Assembly: GCA_025360455.1 (NCBI GenBank)
Contig: JANYCF010000337.1
Span: 1-36,014 of the forward strand
Length of the DNA: 36,014 bases
Direction: 5' to 3'
Source of the DNA: Opitutaceae bacterium
GTDB lineage: Bacteria > Verrucomicrobiota > Verrucomicrobiia > Opitutales > Opitutaceae
Shown here: positions 9,666 to 17,347 of the stretch, one piece after another
Position numbering within the stretch: the stretch's first letter is position 1
Layout of the letters: each line of letters begins with the position of its first letter
Translations under genes and position numbers: made by a program
The notes under the pieces: generated by a model
Told to the model about the DNA's origin: nothing
Databases searched by the model: none
What the model saw: the letters and a program-made list of their open reading frames with translations, nothing else

Positions 9666-10856
9666 ATGCATCCGACTATTCAAATAACTTCCCTCTCCAG
9701 TGCCTTCAAAGTGGAACCCGACCTCTGGGCGGGTTTTGGAATGAGCGTTGCCGGAAAGCGCGCCCGGAGGTTGCGCTCCACCTTTGTGGTTATGCTCGTC
9801 ATGCTTGCATCGGTCGCCACTCATGCGACTGAAACCATGACTCCACCTGAAGGCATGGTGCTCGTGCCCGCGGGTGCGTTCACGATGGGGTCTGACGAGG
9901 GAAATTTCGATGAGCGGCCGGCACACCAGGTCGAGCTCTTCGCCTATTTCATCGACCGGCACGAGGTCACGATTGAAGCGTTCAATCATTACGTGCGCGT
10001 GACGGATCTCTTTGATGTGATCGAAGGTCCGTGGTTCCGGGTGTCCACGGAAGCCTGCGTCGAACTTCTCGCGCGCTACGAGAAGCGTTACGGAGCGACC
10101 TACGCCAAATTTCAAGCCCCGCAACTAAATGAAAAAGTGGCGGCGGAGCGGCTCACCCTCGATTCGCTCCACTGGAAAGCGGCAGTGGCGGCCTTACGTG
10201 TGTTACTCGGCAAGGACCGATCTCTGGCCGATGAATGCGCGGCCGATATCGCTGCTGCACCCGTCGTGCAGGCTTTGCTTCAAGCGGAAGCGCGCCTGCC
10301 GATCACTTTTGTCACCTGGCGCGATGCCGTCGCTTACGCGCATTGGGCGGGTAAGCGTTTGCCGACTGAAGCCGAATGGGAAAAGGCGGCGCGCGGGACT
10401 GATGGCCGGGTGTATCCGTGGGGCAACGAGTGGGATCAGGCCAAGGCTCGCGCGGGACTGGATGTCGACGCCGGTCCGACGAGCGTCGGAAGTTTTCCGC
10501 AAGGCGCGAGCCCGTATGGTTGCCTCGATATGGCGGGTAACGTTTGGGAATGGTGCGAAGATTGGTTTGGCGAGTATTATTATAAGGAGTGCGCTGATGG
10601 CATCATCGATCCGAAAGGTCCGGCAGGGCTGCCCAATGGAGAATTACCGAAGCAAGATCCGAACGTTAACTATCTGCAGAATGCCGCGAAGCAGGGACGT
10701 GAAACTGACACGCGCAAAATTGTGCGCGGTGGCTGTTGGGCCGCCGGCATGATCGGCCAGACGGAATTCAACAACCGCGCCGCGCGACGTCTGTGGTCCA
10801 ACCCCGATTACTGGTCGGAAGACACCGGATTTCGCTGCGCGAAAAATGCTCCATGA
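9666..10856 (+). CDS. exported SUMF1/FGE-like domain protein with central insertion
   Basis: The ATG at 9666 lies ten bases after the upstream stop. The 396-aa product begins with about 14 unremarkable residues. Some 26 residues encoded by a palindromic repeat follow (they supply GKRARRLRST), then a short hydrophobic signal core (FVVMLVMLASVATHA). The SUMF1 domain starts at PPEGMVLVPAGAFTMGSDEG and carries DERPAHQVELFAYFIDRHEV, WAGKRLPTEAEWEKAARGTD, DMAGNVWEWCEDWFGEYYYK, IVRGGCW and TGFRCAKN. About 100 residues between IDRHEV and VTWRDAVAYAHWAGKRLP form an unusual mostly helical-looking insertion. The two FGE copper cysteines are missing here too (GGCWAAGMIGQTEF). An ATG at 9792 would leave a signal peptide with no basic n-region, so the start at 9666 is preferred. 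Confidence 0.82.
   Translation: MHPTIQITSLSSAFKVEPDLWAGFGMSVAGKRARRLRSTFVVMLVMLASVATHATETMTPPEGMVLVPAGAFTMGSDEGNFDERPAHQVELFAYFIDRHEVTIEAFNHYVRVTDLFDVIEGPWFRVSTEACVELLARYEKRYGATYAKFQAPQLNEKVAAERLTLDSLHWKAAVAALRVLLGKDRSLADECAADIAAAPVVQALLQAEARLPITFVTWRDAVAYAHWAGKRLPTEAEWEKAARGTDGRVYPWGNEWDQAKARAGLDVDAGPTSVGSFPQGASPYGCLDMAGNVWEWCEDWFGEYYYKECADGIIDPKGPAGLPNGELPKQDPNVNYLQNAAKQGRETDTRKIVRGGCWAAGMIGQTEFNNRAARRLWSNPDYWSEDTGFRCAKNAP
9708..9785 (+). repeat. palindromic repeat, family II, inside the second SUMF1 gene
   Basis: The arms at 9708-9731 and 9761-9785 are imperfect reverse complements (left arm begins AAAGTGGAACCCGACCTC, right arm ends GGAGGTTGCGCTCCACCTTT). The arm consensus GTGGAACSCGRCCTCTGG recurs at 10901-10973. 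The element lies in codons 15-40 of the gene starting at 9666 and keeps its frame open, giving a strongly basic stretch just before the signal core. Confidence 0.7.
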
Positions 10857-10900
10857 AAACGCTGATATCCAGTCTATGTGGGCTTGTTGTAGGTGACGCG

Positions 10901-10973
10901 GGTGGAACGCGGCCTCTGGACGCGTTTTCATTTTCGGGAGTCGCGCCAACCCGTCCAGAGGCCGGGTTCCACC
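10901..10973 (+). repeat. palindromic repeat, family II, second copy
   Basis: 22-base arms at 10901-10922 and 10952-10973 are reverse complements with one mismatch (left arm begins GGTGGAACGCGGCCTCTGG). It belongs to the family of the element at 9708-9785. It lies 45 bases downstream of the stop of the second SUMF1 gene, within the frame that opens at ATG 10853 and runs into the lipoprotein gene. Confidence 0.75.
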
Positions 10974-11032
10974 TTTCAGAATCCGCCTTTCATGAGAGTA
11001 GTGAATATCCAACTCCCAGGAAACAGCATTTT

Positions 11033-11096
11033 GTAGGGCCGGCCCTTGTGGCCGTGCCGTGTTTGAAGAAGGCGCGTCCACGAGGGCCGGCTCTAC
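11033..11096 (+). repeat. palindromic repeat, family III
   Basis: 19-base arms at 11033-11051 (GTAGGGCCGGCCCTTGTGG) and 11078-11096 (CCACGAGGGCCGGCTCTAC) pair with two mismatches around a 26-base loop. It follows a family II element at 60 bases and sits immediately in front of the probable lipoprotein start at 11111. I see only this one copy of the family in the window. Confidence 0.65.
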
Positions 11097-11110
11097 ATCA
11101 CTGCGCGACA

Positions 11111-11455
11111 ATGCTCCGGCTTATTTTCGTCATGGGCAAAACACGTTTTGCGGCCCAGGCTGCATCGATCCAGTTGGGGATGGCCGGGATCGTTTTGTTG
11201 CTTGCGGTCGCACTGCTGCAGGTCGGGTGTGGTGATTCCGCTCAGCAGCTGGCCTACGAACACGCAACGAAGACGGAACAGCAACTCGCTGCGGAAAACG
11301 CTTCCGCGATCATTGCTGAATATAAACAAGTGATCGCCCTGCAGCCTAGTTCCGCGTGGGCGATGAAAGCCCAGACACGGATTGAGGCGGTAGAAGCAAA
11401 AGCCAAAGCGGAAGAGTTGCACAAATCCGTCTTCCAGGAGCATGGCGTCGACTGA
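11111..11455 (+). CDS. small putative lipoprotein, last gene of the cytochrome/SUMF1 operon
   Basis: From ATG 11111 the product is 114 aa, with a signal sequence (GIVLLLAVALLQVGC) whose cysteine would be the lipidation site; the lipobox is atypical (Gln at -3). The mature part is helical and looks like one tetratricopeptide-type unit (IIAEYKQVIALQPSSAWAMK). I do not recognise the family. The same frame is open from ATG 10853, which overlaps the stop of the SUMF1 gene (ATGA) and begins MKTLISSLCGLVV. A coupled start there would give 200 aa, with the products of two palindromic repeats ahead of the signal sequence. ATG 11132 is a third possible start and gives a well-formed basic n-region (MGKTRF). 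The gene is likely real; its start is uncertain. Confidence 0.65.
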   Translation: MLRLIFVMGKTRFAAQAASIQLGMAGIVLLLAVALLQVGCGDSAQQLAYEHATKTEQQLAAENASAIIAEYKQVIALQPSSAWAMKAQTRIEAVEAKAKAEELHKSVFQEHGVD

Positions 11456-11495
11456 GTCCAAACTCTCCCAATTTCCTTAAGCTCTACTATTATTT

Positions 11496-12752
11496 ATGAA
11501 GACCACACTAATACCAAATCGCACTGTGTTGCTGGGCGAAACGCGCACGCTCACGGTGGAAAATGCTGAGTTGAAATACAAATCCTCCGCGACCCGGGAG
11601 GGCTGTCGTTTGGAAGTGAGAGGCTCGGAGCGCGAAACTTTCACCGAATATCATGTGACGGCAACTGTGGTGGGCCGCGGCGTTGTCGAAGGGGGTGGCT
11701 GTGCAGCTGATGATTTGATCGGGCAAGTAGCCGCCGAAATGGCCAAGCGTAAGATTCAACCGATCCAGGAAAAATTCTATGGACGCCGGGAAGTGCGTGC
11801 GGATGTGCTCCGGCACCGGACCGATGCCTATCGACGGTATGGACTGGATGCGGAGGTGCCGGTGACATGGATTGAAGGAATGCCGTTGGGTGGCAGCGAT
11901 TTTGTTGGCCTCCAAATTTGGGGCATCGCTGCCCATGATGGAGAGAAATGCGTAAAGACGGTGGAAAATCCTGCGACGGGACGTGGACGGGTGTGGACTG
12001 GTTGCGGTTTTGAGATGCTGCATCTCCCCGGGGTGCGCGGCACGTTGCCCGGTGGAGAATTGCCCGTGGGTCACGCCGCGCAGGCCCAACAGATGTTCAT
12101 GAATGTGGAACGAGGGCTGAAGGCTCACGGCATGGTTTACACAGATGTTGCGCGGACTTGGATTTATATGTCCCGGCTCTTGGAATGGTACGGCGAGCTG
12201 AACCGGGTGAGAAATGCGATTTACGCGCCAGCAGGTTTGGGGGCGAGAGACGGAGTGGCCTTTCCGGCAAGCACGGGGATTCAGGGCCGGATGGGCGATG
12301 AGGAATGTTTGGTTGATGTGTTGGCGTTGAAACGCCACGCGTCGGCCAGTGTGGTGGCGGAGCCGGTCCGCTGCAGTCCGCGACAGGATCAGTCGTTCAA
12401 TTACGGTTCGGCTTTCTCGCGCGGGATGACGTTTGAGATCGAAGGCAAGAAGACGGTACACCTCTCTGGCACGGCCAGCATCAATACTGCGGGGGCGAGC
12501 ACGCATATCGGCGATGCCGAGTGTCAAAGCTTGGAAACGTTGATGAGCACGGCCGCGATTTTGGAAGCACAAGGCGGCAGTCTGCGCAGCATCACCTCCG
12601 CGACCCTGTTCTGCAAAGACCAAGCGTCCTACGAAGCGTGGAACCGGGTGACGCGGCTACTGCAATTGCCGGATTTTCCAAAAGTGTGCGTGCTGGCCGA
12701 TGTCTGCCGTCAAGATTTGTTGGTCGAGATGGAATCGGTGGCGGTGATATAG
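11496..12752 (+). CDS. YjgF/RidA-fold protein, possibly FkbO/Hyg5-type chorismatase
   Basis: This 418-aa protein looks like YjgF-type modules joined together. The C-terminal third (ECQSLETLMSTAAILEAQGG, then DLLVEMESVAVI) is typical of RidA proteins, and a middle part (MNVERGLKAHGMVYTDVART, FPASTGIQGR) repeats the pattern. Chorismatases of the FkbO/Hyg5/XanB2 group are two-domain proteins with this fold and split chorismate into pyruvate and a cyclohexadiene or hydroxybenzoate. The length and layout fit that group better than the 130-aa single-domain RidA deaminases, but I cannot confirm the active site by eye. There is no signal peptide, so it should be cytoplasmic. It starts 40 bases after the lipoprotein gene; no functional link to the cytochrome operon is evident. 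Confidence 0.65.
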   Translation: MKTTLIPNRTVLLGETRTLTVENAELKYKSSATREGCRLEVRGSERETFTEYHVTATVVGRGVVEGGGCAADDLIGQVAAEMAKRKIQPIQEKFYGRREVRADVLRHRTDAYRRYGLDAEVPVTWIEGMPLGGSDFVGLQIWGIAAHDGEKCVKTVENPATGRGRVWTGCGFEMLHLPGVRGTLPGGELPVGHAAQAQQMFMNVERGLKAHGMVYTDVARTWIYMSRLLEWYGELNRVRNAIYAPAGLGARDGVAFPASTGIQGRMGDEECLVDVLALKRHASASVVAEPVRCSPRQDQSFNYGSAFSRGMTFEIEGKKTVHLSGTASINTAGASTHIGDAECQSLETLMSTAAILEAQGGSLRSITSATLFCKDQASYEAWNRVTRLLQLPDFPKVCVLADVCRQDLLVEMESVAVI

Positions 12753-12787
12753 CTGGGAGGGTAATTCTTTGAGGGGAGTCGTTGACA

Positions 12788-13015
12788 TCAACACGGCTGA
12801 TGGCCCCAGTCCTGTTCTTTGAGTTCTTTTTCGAAGCGGGCCATTTGCTCGGCGGGAGTCAATTGGTCAACAGGAGTCGGCTTTCCGAGTTCAGTGGTAG
12901 TATCATTGAACGGGACAGTGAGAGGCAAATCAGGCTTAGCGGGTGGGCGTGGGGTTTCCCGGGCTGGGTTAGCCGCAGTGGCCGGCTGCCGCTTTGCCGG
13001 TGGGGGTTGATCCAT
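12788..13015 (-). CDS. small proline-rich hypothetical protein
   Basis: This 75-aa frame begins at ATG 13015 (GTG 13018 directly before it is possible). It is Pro/Ala-rich at the start (MDQPPPAKRQPATAANP) and ends in a charged helix (LTPAEQMARFEKELKEQDWG). It follows the hypothetical gene at 13075-13899 on the same strand after about 60 bases, and could be co-transcribed with it. I do not recognise it. The amphipathic, protein-like C-terminus favours a real gene, but no clear ribosome site is visible. Confidence 0.4.
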   Translation of the reverse strand: MDQPPPAKRQPATAANPARETPRPPAKPDLPLTVPFNDTTTELGKPTPVDQLTPAEQMARFEKELKEQDWGHQPC

Positions 13016-13074
13016 CACGAGTCAGACGCTTGAATGGGGCAGTTCAGATTGACGGTGTCCGAAAAACATCAAAA

Positions 13075-13899
13075 TCAAAACCGACTGGAATCGGTTGGCG
13101 AGCGAGCTATGCCCAGCCACGTATCGTTATTCTCCCAGGGAGAGTTGGGCCGAGTCTGATCCGCGGCGGTGATTTTTGGTGAGGGGTTATTCCTAAAGCC
13201 AGCGGTACGGTCGCAGTCAGCCGGTTGATTGTGTGCTCGGTCTCGATTGGTACTGAAGGAGTGATAGCGCGGAGAATCACGGTAAAACGAATTGTCACCG
13301 TAGGAATTGTCGCCGTAGAGAGTGCGATAAGGGGAATAATAGCTGCGCGAATTTTGTGCGTAGGCGGCGCGGGCTTCGGCCTCTCTGGCCCGGGCTGCAA
13401 GCTCGGCTATACGTTGGGCCTGTTCTTCCTGGACCCGTGATGTCTCCGCTTGCTCGTTGAGTTTTGCCCGGACGATAGTCAGTTCCAACGTGCAGGGCAC
13501 GGCAGCATAGCGGGTGGAAAAATTCTGCCAAAAGTTGATTTGGTAACTGAGCGGTGAAGTTTGAAAGGAGTGATCGGCCAGCATGCGAGCCTTGAGAGCC
13601 TCGCCTTCCGCGATCTGCTGGGTCCGACTTTGGGATTGTACCTCGCGAGCGTGAGCAGCTGCAGCCTCGTAGGCGACTTGCTCGCTTTCCGAACGCAACG
13701 CCACTCGGGTCACCAGCCCGGAGGTGAGTTCGACGGTGCCGCGATCAAAAATGAAAACTTCGCGTTCTCCAGCCTGCATCTGACCCTTCGGTGTCCCCAA
13801 GGCTGAGCGAACGCTTTCAATGCGATCACCGCGCTTCACTGCACCGGCGAGGAGTGCCACGGGCAGAATAAACAAAAACGTTAAGCGTAGAGTTTTCAT
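13075..13899 (-). CDS. exported hypothetical protein with short beta module and coiled coil
   Basis: 274 aa. A clean signal peptide (MKTLRLTFLFILPVALLAGA) is followed by a short module at about residues 21-70 (KRGDRIESVRSALGTPKGQM, then VFIFDRGTVELTSGLVTRV). This is the same pattern as in the N-terminus of the exported thioredoxin-like protein at 23682-24341, and it vaguely resembles SmpA/OmlA-type modules. A long Ala/Glu/Arg/Gln-rich helical part (about 75-195) looks like a coiled coil. The tail is rich in Ser, Tyr, Asn and Arg (YGDNSYGDNSFYRDSPRYHS), low in complexity and probably disordered. Location is periplasm or cell surface; function unknown. Confidence 0.7.
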   Translation of the reverse strand: MKTLRLTFLFILPVALLAGAVKRGDRIESVRSALGTPKGQMQAGEREVFIFDRGTVELTSGLVTRVALRSESEQVAYEAAAAHAREVQSQSRTQQIAEGEALKARMLADHSFQTSPLSYQINFWQNFSTRYAAVPCTLELTIVRAKLNEQAETSRVQEEQAQRIAELAARAREAEARAAYAQNSRSYYSPYRTLYGDNSYGDNSFYRDSPRYHSFSTNRDRAHNQPADCDRTAGFRNNPSPKITAADQTRPNSPWENNDTWLGIARSPTDSSRF

Positions 13900-14011
13900 G
13901 AGCTTCCTTGGGTTACCCAGAACCTAGTCAGCATCGGTGAGGGAGCAACTCGCAAAAACATCTGATTCTCCTTCCTCAGACCGTCGTATTTACCGCTTTC
14001 TGGCCAAGGTT

Positions 14012-16222
14012 TTATTCCGACTTAATTCGGAGGTGGGTGCGGAAAAAATCCAATTGGCGCTGCTGCTCGCGCAGTCGGATGACGGGCGTTTCGGCTGACG
14101 CCATGTGCGTGCCGAGCATCGGCATGAATTCGTACGGTTTGCCCGCTAGAAAAAGGGCGTTGGCCAGCTGCGCCGTGTGCTGAAAGTAAACGTTGTCGTC
14201 GCTGAATCCGTGGATCAGCAGGAGCGGGCGGGCCAGCTGGTTCGCGTAGGTGGTTACATTGCTTATGCGGTAAGCCTCGGGCGCCTCTTGCGGGAGGCCG
14301 AGGTAGCGCTCCGTATAATGGGTGTCGTAGTTTTCCCACGTGATCACAGGCGCGCCTACCACGCCGCAACGGAAAATATCGGGTCGTCGGATCGTGGCCA
14401 TGGCGCTGAAATAGCCGCCGAAAGACCAGCCGCTCACGCCTACGCGGGTGAGATCGAGTTCGGGATAAACGGCGCCGAGCGCCTGCAAGCCTTCGACTTG
14501 ATCGTGCAAGGCCACATCGATAAAGTTGCCGCGAATCGTCCGTTCCCAGTCGCGCCCCCGACCGGGCGTGCCCCGGCCGTCGAGGGCGACGACGATGAAA
14601 CCGGCATCAGCCAGCAATTGCTCGTCGACGAAGGAGCGCAGGTTGGATGTCACGCTATTGTAATGTGGGCCGGCGTAGACGGAGAGGATGACGGGATACT
14701 TTTGCCCGGTTTGAAAATCGTGGGGCCGGACGATCGCGGCGTAATACGCGCGTTCGTTTGTGGTGCGCGTGAACTCGACGCGCGGGAGTGTCGCCGGTTG
14801 TTCGGCGAGGGAGGTTAACTGGGCGAGGCGGTGGCCATCGTGCGCGAGTACTTCTGCGCCCCATGAGCCGTCGCGCAGGTCGTAGGTGTGGACCAAGGTG
14901 TGGCCGTCGTCTGCGAGACGTGCCTGGTGACGTCCGGGTGCGGAGGTAAGAGCGCTGCCGGAACCACCGGCGAGGGGGAATTTCCAGACCTGCGTATCGC
15001 GTGGGTCCGCGCTGCCGAGCACGTAAGCCAATCCGCTGTTCTCATCGACTTTGATCAAGCTGCGGTAGCCGAAATCTACCGGCGTAAGTTCCCGCACGAG
15101 GGCGCCTGCGACATCACGTAATTCGAGTTGCCACGCCCCACGGCGCTCGGTCGACCAAAGAAAATGGTGGCCGTCTTTCAGCCAAGTGGGGATGGGGGAG
15201 TTGTCGAGATTGAGCCACGCGGGGTCGGTCTCGCGGAGCAGTTCGCGCGTGGTGCCGGTGGCGAGATCAATGGCCAATAGCCGCTCGTCCTGTTGGGCGC
15301 GATTTTGCACGAGGAGCGTGAGCGGTGCGGCGGTTTCCTTCCATACCACGCGGGCGAGGTAGGGAAATTGGACGGCGTCCCACGTGATCCAGCGCGTCGT
15401 GCCGCCAGTGCGGGCGATGACGCCGAGGCGAACCTGCGCGTTGGGTGAACCGGCATGGGGATAGGCGTTTTTCGCTGGCGCGGTTTCGGGGTGGAGCGGA
15501 TCGGCGATGTAGCGGATCTCGACGCCTGACTCATCGGTTTCCTGATAAGCGAGCGATTGCGAATCGGGCGACCACCAGTAGCCTTCGAAGCGGTCCATTT
15601 CTTCTTGCGCCACAAATTCTGCCGTGCCGTGCGTGAGGGTGTCGCTCGCGCCACTCGTGAGTGTGTGATCGACCAGCATGGCGAGTTCGATCACGTGCAG
15701 TTCGCCCGCGGTGACGGCGGCGACGGCGGTGCCGTCAGGAGCGAAGCGCGGATCGATCCAGTTTTTTCCGGGCAAGGCGGTGACTTTCAAGGTAGCGCGA
15801 TCAACCAGGTAGAGTTGGCCCGAGAGGGTCACGAGCAGGCGCGCACCATCTTTTGAGAGATCAAATTTGGTGAAGCCCTTGTCGAGGGTACGCGTGCGTT
15901 CCCGGCGGGATTTTTCCTCGGCAGTGAGCGTTTCCTCGCTGCTCCCGAGCAATTGGGCGGGCGTGATCAACTCGCGTTCGCGACCCGTGGCAACGTCGAG
16001 TTCGTAGAGTCGGAGCACGGGGTCACGCGGGCCACCGCGGAGGAAGAGCACCGCGGCGCCGTCGGGAGTGGGGCGGGGTGAGACCGGCCGGCCGAGAGTG
16101 TAGTTACGGGTCTCAGCCACATCGCGGAAGTGCTGGAGAGTGATCTCGTCCTCATTCGCGTGAAGCACGGGAGTGAAGACGATGGTGGCGAACGTGAACA
16201 GGAGCAGGGTTCGTGAAGCCAT
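14012..16222 (-). CDS. exported dipeptidyl peptidase IV-type S9 peptidase
   Basis: 736 aa, the usual size of bacterial DPP IV. A signal peptide (MASRTLLLFTFATIVFTPVLHA) precedes a DPP IV-type propeller (about 30-480) and an alpha/beta-hydrolase domain. The catalytic triad is readable: Ser600 in GWSFGGYF, Asp675 in HGFSDDNVYF and His706 in GTHMA, with spacing that matches the family. The double-glutamate motif that binds the substrate N-terminus is present (QEEMDRFEGYWWSPD). Known members release X-Pro or X-Ala dipeptides from peptide N-termini, so this is likely a periplasmic enzyme of peptide use. It stands alone, with about 100 bases between it and the gene downstream. Confidence 0.92.
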   Translation of the reverse strand: MASRTLLLFTFATIVFTPVLHANEDEITLQHFRDVAETRNYTLGRPVSPRPTPDGAAVLFLRGGPRDPVLRLYELDVATGRERELITPAQLLGSSEETLTAEEKSRRERTRTLDKGFTKFDLSKDGARLLVTLSGQLYLVDRATLKVTALPGKNWIDPRFAPDGTAVAAVTAGELHVIELAMLVDHTLTSGASDTLTHGTAEFVAQEEMDRFEGYWWSPDSQSLAYQETDESGVEIRYIADPLHPETAPAKNAYPHAGSPNAQVRLGVIARTGGTTRWITWDAVQFPYLARVVWKETAAPLTLLVQNRAQQDERLLAIDLATGTTRELLRETDPAWLNLDNSPIPTWLKDGHHFLWSTERRGAWQLELRDVAGALVRELTPVDFGYRSLIKVDENSGLAYVLGSADPRDTQVWKFPLAGGSGSALTSAPGRHQARLADDGHTLVHTYDLRDGSWGAEVLAHDGHRLAQLTSLAEQPATLPRVEFTRTTNERAYYAAIVRPHDFQTGQKYPVILSVYAGPHYNSVTSNLRSFVDEQLLADAGFIVVALDGRGTPGRGRDWERTIRGNFIDVALHDQVEGLQALGAVYPELDLTRVGVSGWSFGGYFSAMATIRRPDIFRCGVVGAPVITWENYDTHYTERYLGLPQEAPEAYRISNVTTYANQLARPLLLIHGFSDDNVYFQHTAQLANALFLAGKPYEFMPMLGTHMASAETPVIRLREQQRQLDFFRTHLRIKSE

Positions 16223-16285
16223 GCGCTGAGTCAGTCAGCTGCCGTGGAGCAAGCGAGCGCCAAACTGCCGGTTTGCCTCCAAGAA

Positions 16286-16320
16286 CATCGCGCAAAGTCA
16301 ACTTCGCTCCGCTCGCGATG
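16286..16320. repeat. short hairpin repeat
   Basis: CATCGCG at 16286-16292 and CGCGATG at 16314-16320 form a 7-bp stem around a loop containing GTCAACTTCGCTCCGCTC. The wording resembles common bacterial intergenic repeats of the GTCATCGCGAGCGGAGCGAAG type. It lies 64 bases upstream of the S9 peptidase start. I see only this copy in the window. Confidence 0.35.
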
Positions 16321-16344
16321 ACCTCGGCTTGGGATGAACCAAGT

Positions 16345-16596
16345 TCAATGCCCGAGTTGGCGGTTGTTGGGATTAAAACTCCACGGGCAGCTGGAACCGT
16401 TGAGCTGATCCCACGGACTGCCGGTATCGAGGGTGGTTGAGGGGGAGTGGATGGACTCGTGTTCGGCCGTTTTGCGATGGTAGCCGGTGGCGTCTTCGTA
16501 GCCTTCCTCGGCATGAATAATGGCGTGGACCAGAGCGAAAATTGCAAGAGCAGCGATGCTCATGATTCCAACGAGGAGTGGAGAAAATATACTCAC
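16345..16596 (-). CDS. small membrane-anchored hypothetical protein
   Basis: The frame (83 codons from GTG 16596, or 72 from ATG 16563) encodes one clear hydrophobic helix (GIMSIAALAIFALVHAIIHA) followed by a polar, acidic tail (EEGYEDATGYHRKTAEHESI). The sharp switch from membrane helix to hydrophilic tail looks protein-like rather than random. It lies upstream of the S9 peptidase on the same strand. I do not recognise a family and see no good ribosome site for either start. Confidence 0.45.
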   Translation of the reverse strand: MSIFSPLLVGIMSIAALAIFALVHAIIHAEEGYEDATGYHRKTAEHESIHSPSTTLDTGSPWDQLNGSSCPWSFNPNNRQLGH

Positions 16597-17059
16597 TGCG
16601 CGCGTGAGAGAGTTCGAAGATATTCCCTCGCTCCGGGAAAATCAGCTCTTGGGCTGTTAGCCGACGATCCTTCGCGCACGTGGCAGAGGTTGGCCGTGCC
16701 GTACCGAGCTGGGGTCGTTGTAGGGGAAAGATCCAGACTAGTGGCTCCGGGATGAGCCTAATGCGGGGGGAAACTGACGAATGGGAAACAAAGGGGTAAT
16801 ATTTCTATCGATGCTGCTCTTGCGCGAAATTCAAAAAGCCTTCGCCGCGATTTGGCAATTCTATAGATGAGTGAAATCGTTTTTTCTGTTGAGCGCAGCT
16901 TTATTGAAGGCGATTTTCATCTGACTGGAGTTGAGCGCTGTTTAGGTTGGGGCGCATAATGATTGTGTTAAGTCTTTTGAAGTTCCTCGCCGTTTGCGAT
17001 GGGTAAGGGAAGTCCGCCAGTCATGTTTCTCTCCGGTAGAATCTCCGTGGGCTTGGTTC

Positions 17060-17141
17060 GGAGTAGCGGCAGGCGTCCCTGCCAGCTGAGCGTGTTGGGT
17101 TCATTCCCCAGACCACAGGCCGGTAGGCCTGTGGCTACTCC
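17060..17141. repeat. palindromic repeat, family IV
   Basis: The outer arms GGAGTAGCGGCAGGCGTCCC (from 17060) and a right arm ending GGCCTGTGGCTACTCC at 17141 pair imperfectly. Inside the right half lies a perfect 9-bp hairpin, CCACAGGCC (17113-17121) and GGCCTGTGG (17126-17134) with loop GGTA. It has the layout of REP-type elements, in a region without genes. Confidence 0.65.
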
Positions 17142-17253
17142 AAGCAAGAGCGCCCACCCTTTTTGATTTTGTGGTGGTGCCTGATGGCGATGAAAAATTT
17201 GCGCCGTCGCGGACTGGTTTGCTCCCACATGGAATAGGATCCGAGCGGAGCCT

Positions 17254-17268
17254 AGCGCAATTTGCTCT
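17254..17268. promoter_or_regulatory. dyad with core GCAATTTGC upstream of the monooxygenase gene
   Basis: AGCGCAA-T-TTGCTCT is a near-palindrome (6 of 7 pairs) ending about 80 bases before the FAD monooxygenase start. The same core occurs in palindromes at 20111-20125 and 26194-26206, all outside genes. A regulator site is possible but unproven. Confidence 0.25.
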
Positions 17269-17347
17269 GGTCAAGCTTTGGGCAATGGCGTCCGCTGGCG
17301 TTGCTTGAACTATTCATAACTTCCTCGCACCACCCTGAACAACCGTC

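Larger units (their letters stand above)
16597..17347. other. gene-poor region with a palindromic repeat and possible small remnants
   Basis: About 750 bases without a convincing gene. It holds the inverted repeat at 17060-17141 and a GCAATTTGC dyad at 17254-17268, listed separately. Two tiny overlapping frames on the plus strand could be remnants or chance: 16811-16870 (MLLLREIQKAFAAIWQFYR) and, with an ATGA overlap, 16867-16959 (begins MSEIVFSVERSFIEGDFHL). The second vaguely recalls the start of small antitoxin-like proteins, but it is only 30 codons long. No tRNA or strong terminator seen. Confidence 0.5.

Noticed and set aside
8588-10856. Active formylglycine-generating enzymes serving sulfatases
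   Set aside because: Both lack the two catalytic cysteines, and no sulfatase gene is in the window.
16597-16790. Cobalamin-type riboswitch, prompted by GAGCCACTAG and GC-rich stems on the minus strand
   Set aside because: The conserved B12-box and core helices are not found, and no cobalamin-related gene follows.
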